A stretch of DNA of 42,313 nt from Halopenitus persicus (GCF_900107205.1 NZ_FNPC01000015.1:1-42313); one strand, 5' to 3'. Shown: positions 23,401-30,587, counted from the first letter of the stretch. Notes: generated by a model not told the origin, from the letters alone. Made by a program: numbers and translations.

Positions 23401-24267
23401 CCCCATCAAGATGACTGGCAGCATCCAGCCTTACTCTACGACTTCCGGTCAGTGATCAGCGTGCCATTAATATATAACGATATTCTGTATGGCGTTCTCA
23501 CGATTTACAGTACTCAACCAGAGGTGTTTGATGACCCTATCGTATCGGTGCTTACAGAACTAGGAGAATTGATCGGATATGTACTAAATTCACTCACACA
23601 GCGGCATGCACGTCTTGCTGATGAAATGATCGAATTGACGTTTGTAGTCAGCGGTGCAGACGACCTGTTTGTCGAGATGGCATCGCAACTTGATACTTCG
23701 GTTCACATTGAGAATGTTAGTGTCCGATTTGAGGACCGGTTTCTCGTTCACTTCACCGTTTCAGATACAGACCCAGAGGACGTGATGGGGGTCGCTGAAT
23801 CCTTACCGTCAATTGAAAATATAAAGTTAATAGGTGACGATTCGTCGCCCCGATTTGAAGTGATAACGTTGGGCGAATGTGTCGGGACACAGATTGAGCG
23901 ATTGGGAGCGCGTCTTCGCAAAGTGACTGTCGACGAAGGATCGTGTGAGCTTCAGGTTACAATTCCACATAACAGGGACATAGAAGCGTTCGTTCGACAT
24001 CTTAATGAACAGTATCCTAATGCTGAACTCACCACCCAACAAAATAATACAGATACAACATCCTCGTCGTATAGCTGGTTACTCGATGACTGTCTCACTG
24101 AGAAGCAGAAAGAGACTCTGACAACCGCGTACTACAGCGGATACTTTGATCAGACGCGGAAACAAAAAGGGGGTGAGATCGCGGAGTCACTAGGTATTTC
24201 ACAACCAGGGTTCGCAAAGCAACTTCGGGCAGCTCAATATAATCTACTTTCCGCTATATTGGAATAA
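20437..24267 (+). CDS. Bat-like multi-sensor regulator with degenerate receiver, 1276 aa
   Basis: Large cytoplasmic regulator: pseudo-receiver (about 22-135), GAF (about 155-310), three PAS domains (about 355-470, 480-590, 610-715; FVGTAKDITERKQQ, VCGAIQDITDRKN, VQGAVRDITTRKR), two GAF-like regions (about 720-880 and 905-1050), a Bat-associated beta-rich domain and a C-terminal HTH_10 (LTEKQKETLTTAYYSGYFDQ). The receiver has Thr72 (VVSTYELPDEDG) where the phospho-acceptor Asp is normally found, and the switch Lys region reads GYVPRC. It therefore probably cannot be phosphorylated conventionally. HTH_10 proteins activate haloarchaeal genes such as bacterio-opsin. Target unknown. Confidence 0.9.
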   Translation: MNYYGKSERVGDAQGGDSDDAGRVILLVDPSSVADQHAAKLEREFGQVVTEGTVQDALTQLSTTYIDCVVSTYELPDEDGLELLKQVRTEYPTIPVILWPDSGDEHIASEAIAANVTGYVPRCRNSPTDYDPIVNRIHDAISTRPDSLECDRIDTAIPLLSAVCCDLMQAQTRADGFQLTVQRVCEYTDWDYGEVWRPDKGQEALTLEASYPVDEQFTSFATMSDSITFQPDEGLPGRVWATKSEEWISDVSTVPVQKYIRTAAVEETHLKTAFGVPVRSDGSVDAVIVFYSVNDLPDESPLRTMVNAVQRVLNKCSSEHPVLERNESGSLLPFSFQENEETKQLQGVPLRILADHVNVTVWMATPDFEEIIFTDPNFERITGISPDEFQENPRSLLDIVHPDDRDDVQYVWENRTDEYTLEFRIQTAEGEIRWLKERGTPVKLDDELQYFVGTAKDITERKQQEQELRQQRELLRHTEELARTGGWIADLDTGKQRWTKGAKAIHEVPSDFEPTIDAGIEFFHSDDQETIERVLNRCAETGEPYDVELRIITAEDRERWVRATGKPVREDGEITKVCGAIQDITDRKNRELELNREREHLQQTERLAKSGGWIYNCETESLQRTDGTRRLFGLPADHEWSLEESFEYYHPDDRDTRIHAFERCRRTGEPYEIEVRIVTSQGDQRWIHEHGEQITENGVKKVQGAVRDITTRKRYENALNEVNTAARDLLTDETDTEIAHTVVNTATNILDGTGVAVYLYDEQSEELAPIAASEEIKQLLDKLPRFAPGDSIVWDVFASQQPAHYDDVRTADDVYRADTPIRSEYIQPLGEYGILIVGDTEIGAFSDLTSDIVTILASTAEAALTRAERTQALHKRERKSQRQARQLEQVEQLNEHIRSIIKAVVQAETHKTIKQIICDSLATHESFKGVWIGEPDLAMDEVVMTTTSGPIEQYLESVSLELEAENTLPAVQAIRDRTSIVEGNIAEQPHQDDWQHPALLYDFRSVISVPLIYNDILYGVLTIYSTQPEVFDDPIVSVLTELGELIGYVLNSLTQRHARLADEMIELTFVVSGADDLFVEMASQLDTSVHIENVSVRFEDRFLVHFTVSDTDPEDVMGVAESLPSIENIKLIGDDSSPRFEVITLGECVGTQIERLGARLRKVTVDEGSCELQVTIPHNRDIEAFVRHLNEQYPNAELTTQQNNTDTTSSSYSWLLDDCLTEKQKETLTTAYYSGYFDQTRKQKGGEIAESLGISQPGFAKQLRAAQYNLLSAILE

Positions 24268-24304
24268 CTGAAGACCCCCGAAAACGATATAGACAGTCGA
24301 TATA

Positions 24305-24770
24305 TCATAGTACTATCTTGTAGTCAATCACTATACAAGAGGGGTTAGGGGACATTATGATAGGCTCCTGAAAATTTTTGAATGTGTGACTGAAACGTCT
24401 GTTTCTGGGTGTTTCAACCTGTTCAAACTCTGTAGGCGGCATAAATGACCAGTCTCCTATCCATCGAACCAGTTCTGCAGTATCACCCGAGAAATCGAAT
24501 ATCTGGAGCGACGTATCCTGTGATTTGCGTTCGAGAGGCTGTGTTGAATCGCCATACAGCAGCGAGGTAGCCGCTAAATCAAAGGAGTTGAAGCGGGACG
24601 ATTTGAGTATCGAAGCTGAATTCTTTCCCGAATTCGCCATTACCGCTATCGGCCATTTCACATTCGACGATGATTGAGCTGGGTGTGTCACTGGTTTCTT
24701 CAGCTGCAACGTAGTCGATGAGCTCTCGGACCGGTGGGCGAATCAGAGATATAAAACGGTCCGTTTCCAT
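24305..24770 (-). pseudogene. Frameshifted hypothetical gene
   Basis: Two overlapping protein-like frames: the first begins with METDRFISLIRPPVRELIDY at 24770 and stops at 24579; the second runs from about 24630 (NSFDLAATSLLYGDSTQPLE) to 24305 (VRWIGDWSFMPPTEFEQVET). Joined by one frameshift near 24590 they give one product of about 140 residues. The change could be a real mutation or, less likely, programmed. No family recognised. Confidence 0.45.
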
Positions 24771-24837
24771 ACTTAGTCACCACAGAGCCGCGTAAAAGGT
24801 ATTATCCGGCGTTCATACAGGTAGGTATTACAACTAT

Positions 24838-25866
24838 CTACAGATCATCAAAATACTCCCGTCGTAACTCCATTTTTTCTCTCTCTGATCTGTAGTCGTA
24901 TACATCCTCAAGAGTCCGCTTCTGCACATCAAGCCTATCTGATACAATATCAGCGGGAATATCACTATCTAGATAATCCGTAATCGCACCGCGACGCAAC
25001 GCGTGCGTCCCCGCCGAATCTGGGCACTTCGATGCCGTCATCCGTGACTGTACCGCCTCACACGACTCTGGATCCCGGCCCTGCGGGCAGTCCATCCCGT
25101 ACTGGCACGGCCGCGTCACCCGGTACGCGTAGCAGCGAAGCGTATTGACGGTCGCACGGCCGTGACGTGACGTGATCAACGGCTCCCTGCTATGCTCGTC
25201 CGTTCGATCCCACCGGTTCTCATCGATATAATCCTCTAATATCCTGCACGTCCGGGTACTGATAGCGATCGCGCGCTCACCATTCGACTGATTCTTCAGC
25301 GGCGTCCCGGTCTCTGGCCGGTGCACAGCTTCGATGTACTCGTCGTCTAGGTGCACGTCGTCGTCTAGGTCAACGCCGTGCAACGTCCCCGCGCGACACC
25401 CAGTTTCCCACAGCAGCCGGAACACGACGTGCTCGACAGTTGCGTACTCGTACTGTGAGAGGTACGCGAGTATCTTAGTCGCCCGTTCTTCGGGGACGAT
25501 GTCCTGATCGAGTTTCCCACCGTCCAGTGACGGTGATTTAATGCTCTCTGCGACGCCGTCGACGACCGCATCGATCCCTTCACAGAATCGGATCCACACA
25601 CGGAGTGTGTCCATATTCGATTTCAGCGTGGTCGTGTTGACTTCATCTGATCGGGAGATTTTGAATCGTTGAACGTCTCTTCCGCCGACATCGTTCATAT
25701 TGTCTATTCCGTTCTCATCGCACCACTCGATGAACCTCGTGATCCGGTATCCGTGTGATTGCAGTGTCTGTTCAGCTAGTTCGCTCTCGCGGGATTTTTC
25801 GTACAGTGTGAGTGCTTCCCGCGGGGTCAGGGGTTCAAGATCGGACCCATCAGGTGATTCAGGCAT
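24838..25866 (-). CDS. Tyrosine recombinase/integrase, 342 aa
   Basis: Phage-type integrase. An N-terminal SAM-like domain (about 20-115) precedes a catalytic domain with Arg158 (WETGCRAGTLHG), Lys191 (TPLKNQSNGERA), H288-x2-R291 (THALRRGA) and a C-terminal nucleophile in LEDVYDYRS (Tyr323 or Tyr325). Between the Lys and the HxxR box a Cys cluster (CQYGMDC, SCE, SKC) could bind zinc, as in many haloarchaeal integrases. It lies exactly where low-GC accessory DNA gives way to GC-rich core sequence, so it probably inserted this island. The attachment site is not visible. Confidence 0.9.
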   Translation of the reverse strand: MPESPDGSDLEPLTPREALTLYEKSRESELAEQTLQSHGYRITRFIEWCDENGIDNMNDVGGRDVQRFKISRSDEVNTTTLKSNMDTLRVWIRFCEGIDAVVDGVAESIKSPSLDGGKLDQDIVPEERATKILAYLSQYEYATVEHVVFRLLWETGCRAGTLHGVDLDDDVHLDDEYIEAVHRPETGTPLKNQSNGERAIAISTRTCRILEDYIDENRWDRTDEHSREPLITSRHGRATVNTLRCYAYRVTRPCQYGMDCPQGRDPESCEAVQSRMTASKCPDSAGTHALRRGAITDYLDSDIPADIVSDRLDVQKRTLEDVYDYRSEREKMELRREYFDDL

Positions 25867-25902
25867 TAGTAATCACTGGCCCAAGCGCTTGTGCAGACGG
25901 GT

Positions 25903-25923
25903 GGGAACGCAGCGTGAGTTCCC
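25903..25923 (-). repeat. Hairpin upstream of integrase start
   Basis: GGGAAC (25903-25908) and GTTCCC (25918-25923) pair around a 9-nt loop, 37 nt before the integrase ATG on the minus strand. TATA-like ttgtataact lies further upstream near 25938-25947, so the hairpin is probably in the integrase leader. It might also mark part of an attachment site. Confidence 0.35.
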
Positions 25924-25974
25924 TGCCGGTGCTGCATTTTGTATAACTTGTCTGCCTTCGCATTCGGTGGAAGC

Positions 25975-26141
25975 CCGCCCGGCGGCCGCAGGCCGCCCGG
26001 CAGGACCCGCGAAACCGGTTGGAGCGCCCGATCCGCGATGGTGGAAGCGGAGCGCAGGGACGGCTGTGCCGTCCCGAGCACCGAACCGCGAAAACGTCCG
26101 AATCGCTGCGCCGCGAGCCGGTGAAACCGGCTCGCAAGCGG
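25975..26141 (-). ncRNA. Candidate structured ncRNA at island junction
   Basis: Downstream of a good minus-strand promoter (26161-26178) the sequence has three near-perfect triloop hairpins: GCGAGCCGGT/ACCGGCTCGC with loop TTC (about 26117-26139), GGGACGGC/GCCGTCCC with loop ACA (26057-26075), and GGCGGCC/GGCCGCC with loop TGC (about 25980-25996). It is GC-rich with no start-to-stop frame of protein character. It could be a new ncRNA or a dispersed GC-rich hairpin sequence; it lacks the signature motifs of SRP RNA and RNase P RNA. Confidence 0.35.
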
Positions 26142-26160
26142 GTCTCGCGCCGGCCCATAG

Positions 26161-26178
26161 GATACATATACCTTTTCC
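26161..26178 (-). promoter_or_regulatory. BRE/TATA promoter element
   Basis: Minus-strand GGAAAAGG (26171-26178) followed by TATATGTATC (26161-26170) matches the archaeal BRE-TATA layout. Expected transcription start is about 26141, at the first stable hairpin. It could drive the candidate ncRNA or, by read-through, the integrase. Confidence 0.5.
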
Positions 26179-26282
26179 ACCTTTTCCTGACGGATAGCGG
26201 CCGTTTCGTGCCGCCCCGGGAGAGACGCCATCGACCCCTTGGATAGTTGATAAGCTTGATACGTACACGGGCCGATCGTCGG

Positions 26283-26669
26283 ATGGATGAGCGAGCGATG
26301 ACGGACGGCCCCACGCGAATCCGGTCGGCGATCGTCCGCCTCGACCAGTTGACTGGCTATTTCGACGCTCGTCGGTCGGCGGTGTGGGCCGCGGCGGTGG
26401 CGTTCTTCGTCGGCGGCGACCTCCTCACGACCGGGATCGGGTTGCGGTACGGCTCGATCGTCGAGGCGGGGCCGGTCGCGGCGCCGCTGCTCGCGGCGCA
26501 CGGGTTCTGGATGATCCTTCCGTTGAAAGCCGCGGCGCTCGCGGTCGCAGTCGGCCTCTACGTGACCGTGCCGCGGCCGCACGACGTCGGCGCGCCGCTG
26601 GGACTGGCCGCGGTCGGCGCGGTCGTCGTGGGCTGGAACCTCGCGATGATCGCGTTGACGATCCCGTGA
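26283..26669 (+). CDS. DUF5658-like membrane protein, 128 aa
   Basis: Predicted multi-span membrane protein with about four helices: AVWAAAVAFFVGGDLLTTGI, VAAPLLAAHGFWMILPLKAA, LAVAVGLYVTV and AAVGAVVVGWNLAMIALTI. The D-LLTTGIG...EAGPVAAPLL pattern fits the haloarchaeal DUF5658 family. Start is uncertain: ATG at 26283 (MDERAMTDG) or 26298 (MTDGPTR); a TTG at 26247 is also in frame. First gene on the high-GC side. Its stop lies inside a 14-bp tandem repeat. Confidence 0.7.
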   Translation: MDERAMTDGPTRIRSAIVRLDQLTGYFDARRSAVWAAAVAFFVGGDLLTTGIGLRYGSIVEAGPVAAPLLAAHGFWMILPLKAAALAVAVGLYVTVPRPHDVGAPLGLAAVGAVVVGWNLAMIALTIP

Positions 26670-26704
26670 ACTCACTCCCGTGAACTCACTCCCGTGAACT
26701 CACT
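26663..26704. repeat. 14-bp tandem repeat, three copies
   Basis: CCCGTGAACTCACT is repeated three times without mismatch. It spans the stop codons of two convergent genes: the TGA ending at 26669 (plus strand) lies in the first copy and the minus-strand stop (26700-26702) in the third. Expansion moved the genes apart without breaking either. Confidence 0.9.
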
Positions 26705-27002
26705 CGAGGGACCGCCGCGCGTCCGTCCCCGTGAGGTGTTCCCAGGTGAACTCGATGGCCGCCCAGGCGACGAGCCACGCGAACATCAGCACGAACGCGA
26801 TCACGGTCGTCGAGAGTCCCCCGAACGGTTGCGCCAACTCCAACAGCATCGGCAGCGCGAGTAACACGGCGACCACCGCGGTGGCGCCCCCGAGCAGACA
26901 ACAGAGATACGTCGACAGCGAGTCACCGCCCGCGGGCGCATCCGCGATGCTCCGGGTGCTCCGGTCGTACTCCTCCGTCCCTGCCCTGTGTGGTGTGGGC
27001 AT
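26700..27002 (-). CDS. Two-helix membrane protein, 100 aa
   Basis: From the ATG at 27002 (MPTPHRAGTEEYDRST) the product has a polar N-terminal 35 residues and two hydrophobic helices (LCCLLGGATAVVAVLLALPM and STTVIAFVLMFAWLVAWAAI), ending in an acidic tail. TATTTAAG (27018-27025) about 20 nt upstream gives a leaderless start here and rejects the longer GTG start. Convergent with the DUF5658-like gene. No family recognised. Confidence 0.65.
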   Translation of the reverse strand: MPTPHRAGTEEYDRSTRSIADAPAGGDSLSTYLCCLLGGATAVVAVLLALPMLLELAQPFGGLSTTVIAFVLMFAWLVAWAAIEFTWEHLTGTDARRSLE

Positions 27003-27253
27003 ACATACCACTCCCGTCTTAAATATGGTGATCGATCGTTATAAATATGTTCCGCGGGTAGCCGGTCGCGTTACGTTGGAGGATGGGACGGCCGAGTTCC
27101 GCGTGTCCATACCGAAATCCGACCATCTCAACGAGCGTATCGCGTGGATCGATTCGTCGTTCGTGACGCGAGACCGAACGTCGCGCTGGGCGATCGAGGG
27201 AGGGATCCGAAGTCAACCGAACACCCATTGCGTAGCATCCCCTACGCTCGCCA
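27003..27253. promoter_or_regulatory. Intergenic promoter region
   Basis: Contains the TATTTAAG box of the minus-strand membrane protein at its left end and, presumably, promoter elements of the NAD(P)-binding gene at 27254. A plus-strand stretch (VTLEDGTAEFRVSIPK) looks faintly AbrB-like but has no start codon at a suitable place, so I leave it out. Confidence 0.45.
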
Positions 27254-28138
27254 ATGCGTGTTCTCGTCGTCGGAGCGACCGGGTTCGTGGGCGGCCGACT
27301 CATCGAATCACTGCGCTCGGCCGGCCACGACGTCGTCGCCTTCTCCCGGAGCGCGAGCCGGTCCGGATTCCCGGCTGACGTCGAGACGTTCGAAGGCGAT
27401 CTCGGCGATCCGGCATCGCTGGAGGGGCTCTGTGAGGACGTCGACGTCGCCTACTACCTGATACACTCGCTGACGGCGGAGAACTTCGCGGAGCTCGACC
27501 GGACCTACGCCCGCCGGTTCCGGGAGCTGGCGTCGGCGGCCGGCGTTGACAGGGTGATCTACCTGAGCGGCATCAGCGGCGACGAGCGGAACCTCTCGCC
27601 ACACCTTGCCTCCCGCCGGGAGGTCGAGTCGGTGCTTGAGGTCGGGCGCTTCGATCTGACCGTCCTCCGGGCGGCGATCATCATCGGAGCCGGCAGCGCG
27701 AGCTTCCGAATCGTCGACGACCTCACCGACCGGCTGCCCGTGATGGCGGTCCCGAAGTGGGTTCGGACGCCGTGTCAGCCGATCGGCATCGACGACGCCG
27801 TCGCCTACCTGGTCGGCGTCCTCGACGTCGAGGAGACTCGGGGTCGAATCTACGACATCGGCGGGCCGACGGTGTGGTCCTACGAGTCCCTGCTGCAGTT
27901 GACTGCCGAGGAGAAGGGAAAGCGTATCCTGATCGTGCCCGTGCCGGTGATGTCCCCGAGACTCTCCTCACACTGGCTCCGGCTGACGACGGACGTGCAG
28001 TACGCCATCGCCCAGCCGCTGGTGGAGAGCATGCGGAACCCCGTGACGGTCGATCCCGAGCGGGACCTGCAGTCGGTCGTTCCCATCGAGCGGACGCCGA
28101 TCGAGATCGCGGTCCGCCGAGCGCTTGCGGAGGGTTGA
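27254..28138 (+). CDS. NAD(P)-binding, NDUFA9-like protein, 294 aa
   Basis: Atypical short-chain dehydrogenase of the NAD(P)H-binding/NDUFA9-like group. The N-terminal glycine motif GATGFVGGRL binds the cofactor; strand 2 ends in VVAFSRSASR, suggesting NADP. VYYLIHS-like sequence (DVAYYLIHSLTAENF), VDRVIYLSGISGDE and VLRAAIIIGAGSASFRIVDD follow. It lacks the YxxxK active site, as usual for this group. Members act in quinone biosynthesis, complex I assembly or sugar epimerisation; the exact role is not determined. ATG at 27254 begins the Rossmann strand. Confidence 0.85.
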   Translation: MRVLVVGATGFVGGRLIESLRSAGHDVVAFSRSASRSGFPADVETFEGDLGDPASLEGLCEDVDVAYYLIHSLTAENFAELDRTYARRFRELASAAGVDRVIYLSGISGDERNLSPHLASRREVESVLEVGRFDLTVLRAAIIIGAGSASFRIVDDLTDRLPVMAVPKWVRTPCQPIGIDDAVAYLVGVLDVEETRGRIYDIGGPTVWSYESLLQLTAEEKGKRILIVPVPVMSPRLSSHWLRLTTDVQYAIAQPLVESMRNPVTVDPERDLQSVVPIERTPIEIAVRRALAEG

Positions 28139-28669
28139 TCAGGGCTCCTCCGCGGAAGCCTCCTCGACCGGGATCTCCCGAACTTGGCGGAGGTCCGTGA
28201 GATGGGCCGCGGCCGCCGCCGACAGCGGGAACGTCCCGTCGAGGTCCGCCACTGTCCGTCCGTGGATCAGCCGGCCGACGGAGGCGCCCCACGCCGCGTA
28301 GGATCGTTTCAACCCGTCAACGAGCGAGTCAGCGAGGCCCAGCCGATCGAGAACCCGCCCGACGGTTTCCGCTCCGACGTGGACGGAGTCGTCCTCGATC
28401 AGGATGAACGCGAAGGGGCGGCCGTCGAACTGCGCTTCCAGGAACGCCTGTATCGGATCGGAGTCCCACCGGACGGCAACGACGTCGTCCGACCGTCGGG
28501 TCGCCGCCGTCACGGCCACGCGGAACAGCGGGTTGCTACCGTCGTAGACGAGGAGCGACTGTTTCACGGACGGGGTAGGTGCTTTGGGGCTTTGAGTGTT
28601 TGCGAGCAGTCCGGAGCGGTCCGCTCGGCCGTCCTCGAGCGTCTCCGGAGATTTTGAACTGCTACTCAC
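28139..28669 (-). CDS. DCC-like hypothetical protein, 176 aa
   Basis: A polar N-terminal 35 residues lead to a core beginning SLLVYDGSNPLFRVAVTAAT. This resembles the start of DCC-family (DUF393) thiol-disulphide-like proteins, where YDGDCxxC is usual; here both Cys are replaced, so redox activity is unlikely. DVVAVRWDSDPIQAFLEAQF, HVGAETVGRVLDRLGL and RLIHGRTVADLDG follow. Its stop lies 3 bases after that of the convergent NAD(P)-binding gene. Confidence 0.6.
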   Translation of the reverse strand: MSSSSKSPETLEDGRADRSGLLANTQSPKAPTPSVKQSLLVYDGSNPLFRVAVTAATRRSDDVVAVRWDSDPIQAFLEAQFDGRPFAFILIEDDSVHVGAETVGRVLDRLGLADSLVDGLKRSYAAWGASVGRLIHGRTVADLDGTFPLSAAAAAHLTDLRQVREIPVEEASAEEP

Positions 28670-28730
28670 GGGGACCGACTCCGCTGGTATAAAGGGACCT
28701 CTCCGTCTCGCGATCTGCTTTATAAGAAAG

Positions 28731-28805
28731 TGGGTTGGGGCGAATTTGAATCGCCGGCCTCCTCCATGTCAAGGAGGTGTCATAACCAGACTAGACCACC
28801 AACCC
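28731..28805 (-). tRNA. tRNA-Val (GAC)
   Basis: Full cloverleaf on the minus strand: acceptor GGGTTGG/CCAACCC (7 bp) with discriminator A, a D-arm containing GGTT, anticodon stem CCTCC/GGAGG with loop TTGACAT giving anticodon GAC, and a T-arm with loop TTCAAAT. CCA is not encoded. It ends just upstream of a GC-rich region and has no integrase beside it. Confidence 0.95.
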
Positions 28806-29041
28806 GTCCGTGGCTCGTCCGGCGCGTTTTCTGCTACCCCGGGAACGTAATTGAACCTTTCGAATCGATGACGGCGGCGGTGGCGGCCCCCGTTCGTCGC
28901 GTCGCCGACTGACCCCTATGCGGCGGCAGTCACGCCCGTTCGTTCGTCCAGTCGTCCGCTCTCCGTGCTCGTCCACCCTCGTCGACTCGTCCGCTCGTCC
29001 ACACTCGTCCGGTTCAAGTGGCTCGACGGGCATCGCCACGT

Positions 29042-30304
29042 ATGGTCGACCGCTCCGCCCGTGCCGCTCGTCTCGACGACTTCCTGGACGCCCGCGACCT
29101 CGAAGCGGTCTGGTTCGCGCGGCCGAACGGCTTCGCCTGGCTTCTCGGCGGCTCGAACGCCGTCGACCGAACGGCCGGCATCGGCGCCGCCGCGGCGGGC
29201 TACGACGGCGAGTTCCGGGTGATCGCCTCGGCGACCGCGGCGGACCGGATCCGCGAGGAGGAGGTCCCGGACGACGTTCCGGTCGAGTCGGTCCCCTGGC
29301 ACGAGTCCTCGCTGCCGGCGGCGATCGCGGACCGCTCGCCGCTGCCGGCCGCCCTCGACGTCGCGGCCACGATCGACGATCGCGCCGGCTCGACCGCGGC
29401 CGACGCGGCTGCTGCCGCCGGCACTCCCCACGGCGACGTCGGCGAATCCGCCTTCGAGCCGGTCGACGCCGCGCGGCTCCGGCAGCCCCTCACCGACGAC
29501 GACGTCGAGCGGTACCGCGAGCTCGGCCGCGAGGCCGCCGCGGCGGTCGAGACCGTCTGCCGCCAGCTCGAGCCGACCGACCCCGAGTACGAGGTCGCGG
29601 CCGCCATCGAGATCGCGTTGGCCGCGCGGGACGTCTCCACGCCGGTTCTGCTCGTCGGCGGGGGCGACCGCGCCTCTCGGTTCCGCAGCCCCACGCCGGG
29701 CGACGCGGAGCTCGGCGACTACGCGGTCGTCTCGGTCACCGCCGAGCGCGCGGGGCTGCACGCGTCGCTCACGCGCACGGTCGTCTTCGATCCCCCGGCG
29801 TGGCTCCGGGACCGCCACCGTGCGGCCGCCCGGGTCGAGGCCACCGCGGTCGCCGCCACCGAAGCCGCGGTTGCCGCCGATCCTGCGGCCTCCACCGATC
29901 CTGCGGCCTCCACCGATCCTGCGGCCTCCACCGTTCCCGTAGCCGACCGCGGGCTCGAGACCGCCGGCGATCTGTTCGAGGTCGTCCGGGACGCCTACGC
30001 GGCGGTCGGCCACCCGGACGAGTGGCGCGCGCACCACCAGGGCGGCGCGGCCGGGTTCGACGTCCGCGAGTGGCTCGCGCGGCCCGACGGTACGGAGCCC
30101 GTCACGGCGCCGATGGGGTACGCCTGGAACCCGACCGTCGCGGGCGCGCGCAGCGAGGACACCCACCTCGTCGCGCCCGACCGGACCGAACTCCTCACGA
30201 AGACCGGCCGCTGGCCGACCCTCGAGGTCGAGACGGCCGACGTCGACGGCGTCCCCTCGCGGCGGTACGACCGCCACGCGCCGGTCGTGCTCTCGGACGA
30301 GTGA
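29042..30304 (+). CDS. M24-peptidase-like protein, 420 aa
   Basis: Resembles Xaa-Pro aminopeptidase-like proteins: an N-terminal creatinase-type domain (LDDFLDARDLEAVWFARPNG) and a C-terminal pita-bread-like domain. I cannot find the usual five metal ligands of active M24 peptidases; HHQGGAAGFDVREW is in a position where HxxGH is expected, so this may be an inactive homologue. A Pro/Ala/Ser/Thr repeat (DPAAST three times, from 29879) interrupts the C-terminal half. Start at ATG 29042 (MVDRSARAARLDDF); an ATG at 29018 is possible. Confidence 0.7.
   Translation: MVDRSARAARLDDFLDARDLEAVWFARPNGFAWLLGGSNAVDRTAGIGAAAAGYDGEFRVIASATAADRIREEEVPDDVPVESVPWHESSLPAAIADRSPLPAALDVAATIDDRAGSTAADAAAAAGTPHGDVGESAFEPVDAARLRQPLTDDDVERYRELGREAAAAVETVCRQLEPTDPEYEVAAAIEIALAARDVSTPVLLVGGGDRASRFRSPTPGDAELGDYAVVSVTAERAGLHASLTRTVVFDPPAWLRDRHRAAARVEATAVAATEAAVAADPAASTDPAASTDPAASTVPVADRGLETAGDLFEVVRDAYAAVGHPDEWRAHHQGGAAGFDVREWLARPDGTEPVTAPMGYAWNPTVAGARSEDTHLVAPDRTELLTKTGRWPTLEVETADVDGVPSRRYDRHAPVVLSDE
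29879..29932 (+). repeat. 18-bp in-frame tandem repeat, three copies
   Basis: GATCCTGCGGCCTCCACC occurs three times in succession, encoding DPAAST repeats in the M24-like protein. A slippage-type expansion inside a loop, keeping the reading frame. Confidence 0.85.
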
Positions 30305-30384
30305 TCCCCGCTCGGCCGGAAGCGCTACTCCTGACGGCACGATCGGGAAAGGTTTTTGTGGGAGAGCCGACCTACTACCCGGTA

Positions 30385-30465
30385 ATGAGCGCGGACGCCC
30401 GCCGCGACGCTCGACTCTTCCGAGAGCGGCGAGCCCCGCGACCGCGACGACGACCGGCCCTTTGA
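30385..30465 (+). CDS. Arg-rich 26-codon frame before argG (possible leader peptide)
   Basis: ATG at 30385 to TGA at 30465. Ten of 26 codons are Arg, seven of them CGA. A promoter-like GGGAAAGGTTTTTGTG lies about 30 nt upstream, fitting a leaderless message. It ends 147 bases before argG. Sensing of charged tRNA-Arg by translation of this frame would be a way to regulate the operon, but GC-rich DNA easily yields Arg-rich frames and argG has its own TATA box, so this is speculative. Confidence 0.3.
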   Translation: MSADARRDARLFRERRAPRPRRRPAL

Positions 30466-30579
30466 GGCCGATATTACCCATTCCCCATCGTCGTCGCACG
30501 CCGCCGTTTCGTCCACAACGTCCAGTTCCCGGTCGGTTAGCGTCCGCCATCGATTTTTATTCCGAATCTAAAACCGCTG

Positions 30580-30587
30580 AATTTAAG
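30580..30587 (+). promoter_or_regulatory. TATA box of argG
   Basis: AATTTAAG lies about 27-33 nt before the argG ATG at 30613, placing transcription start close to the start codon. The message should be leaderless or nearly so. Confidence 0.6.

Noticed and set aside
25975-26141. SRP RNA or RNase P RNA
   Set aside because: I searched for the conserved helix 8 and P4/CR motifs by eye and found none on either strand.
25866-26675. A long minus-strand frame from the DUF5658-like gene to the integrase
   Set aside because: Continuous only because of high GC; it has no motif and crosses three triloop hairpins and the plus-strand gene.
28731-28805. tRNA-Val as the attachment site of the island
   Set aside because: It lies nearly 3 kb beyond the integrase inside GC-rich core sequence, and no copy of its 3' end is visible near the integrase.
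28916-30550. A 544-codon minus-strand frame
   Set aside because: It is antisense to the M24-like gene and consists of Arg/Gly/Asp-rich sequence with no motif, typical of the complementary strand in GC-rich DNA.
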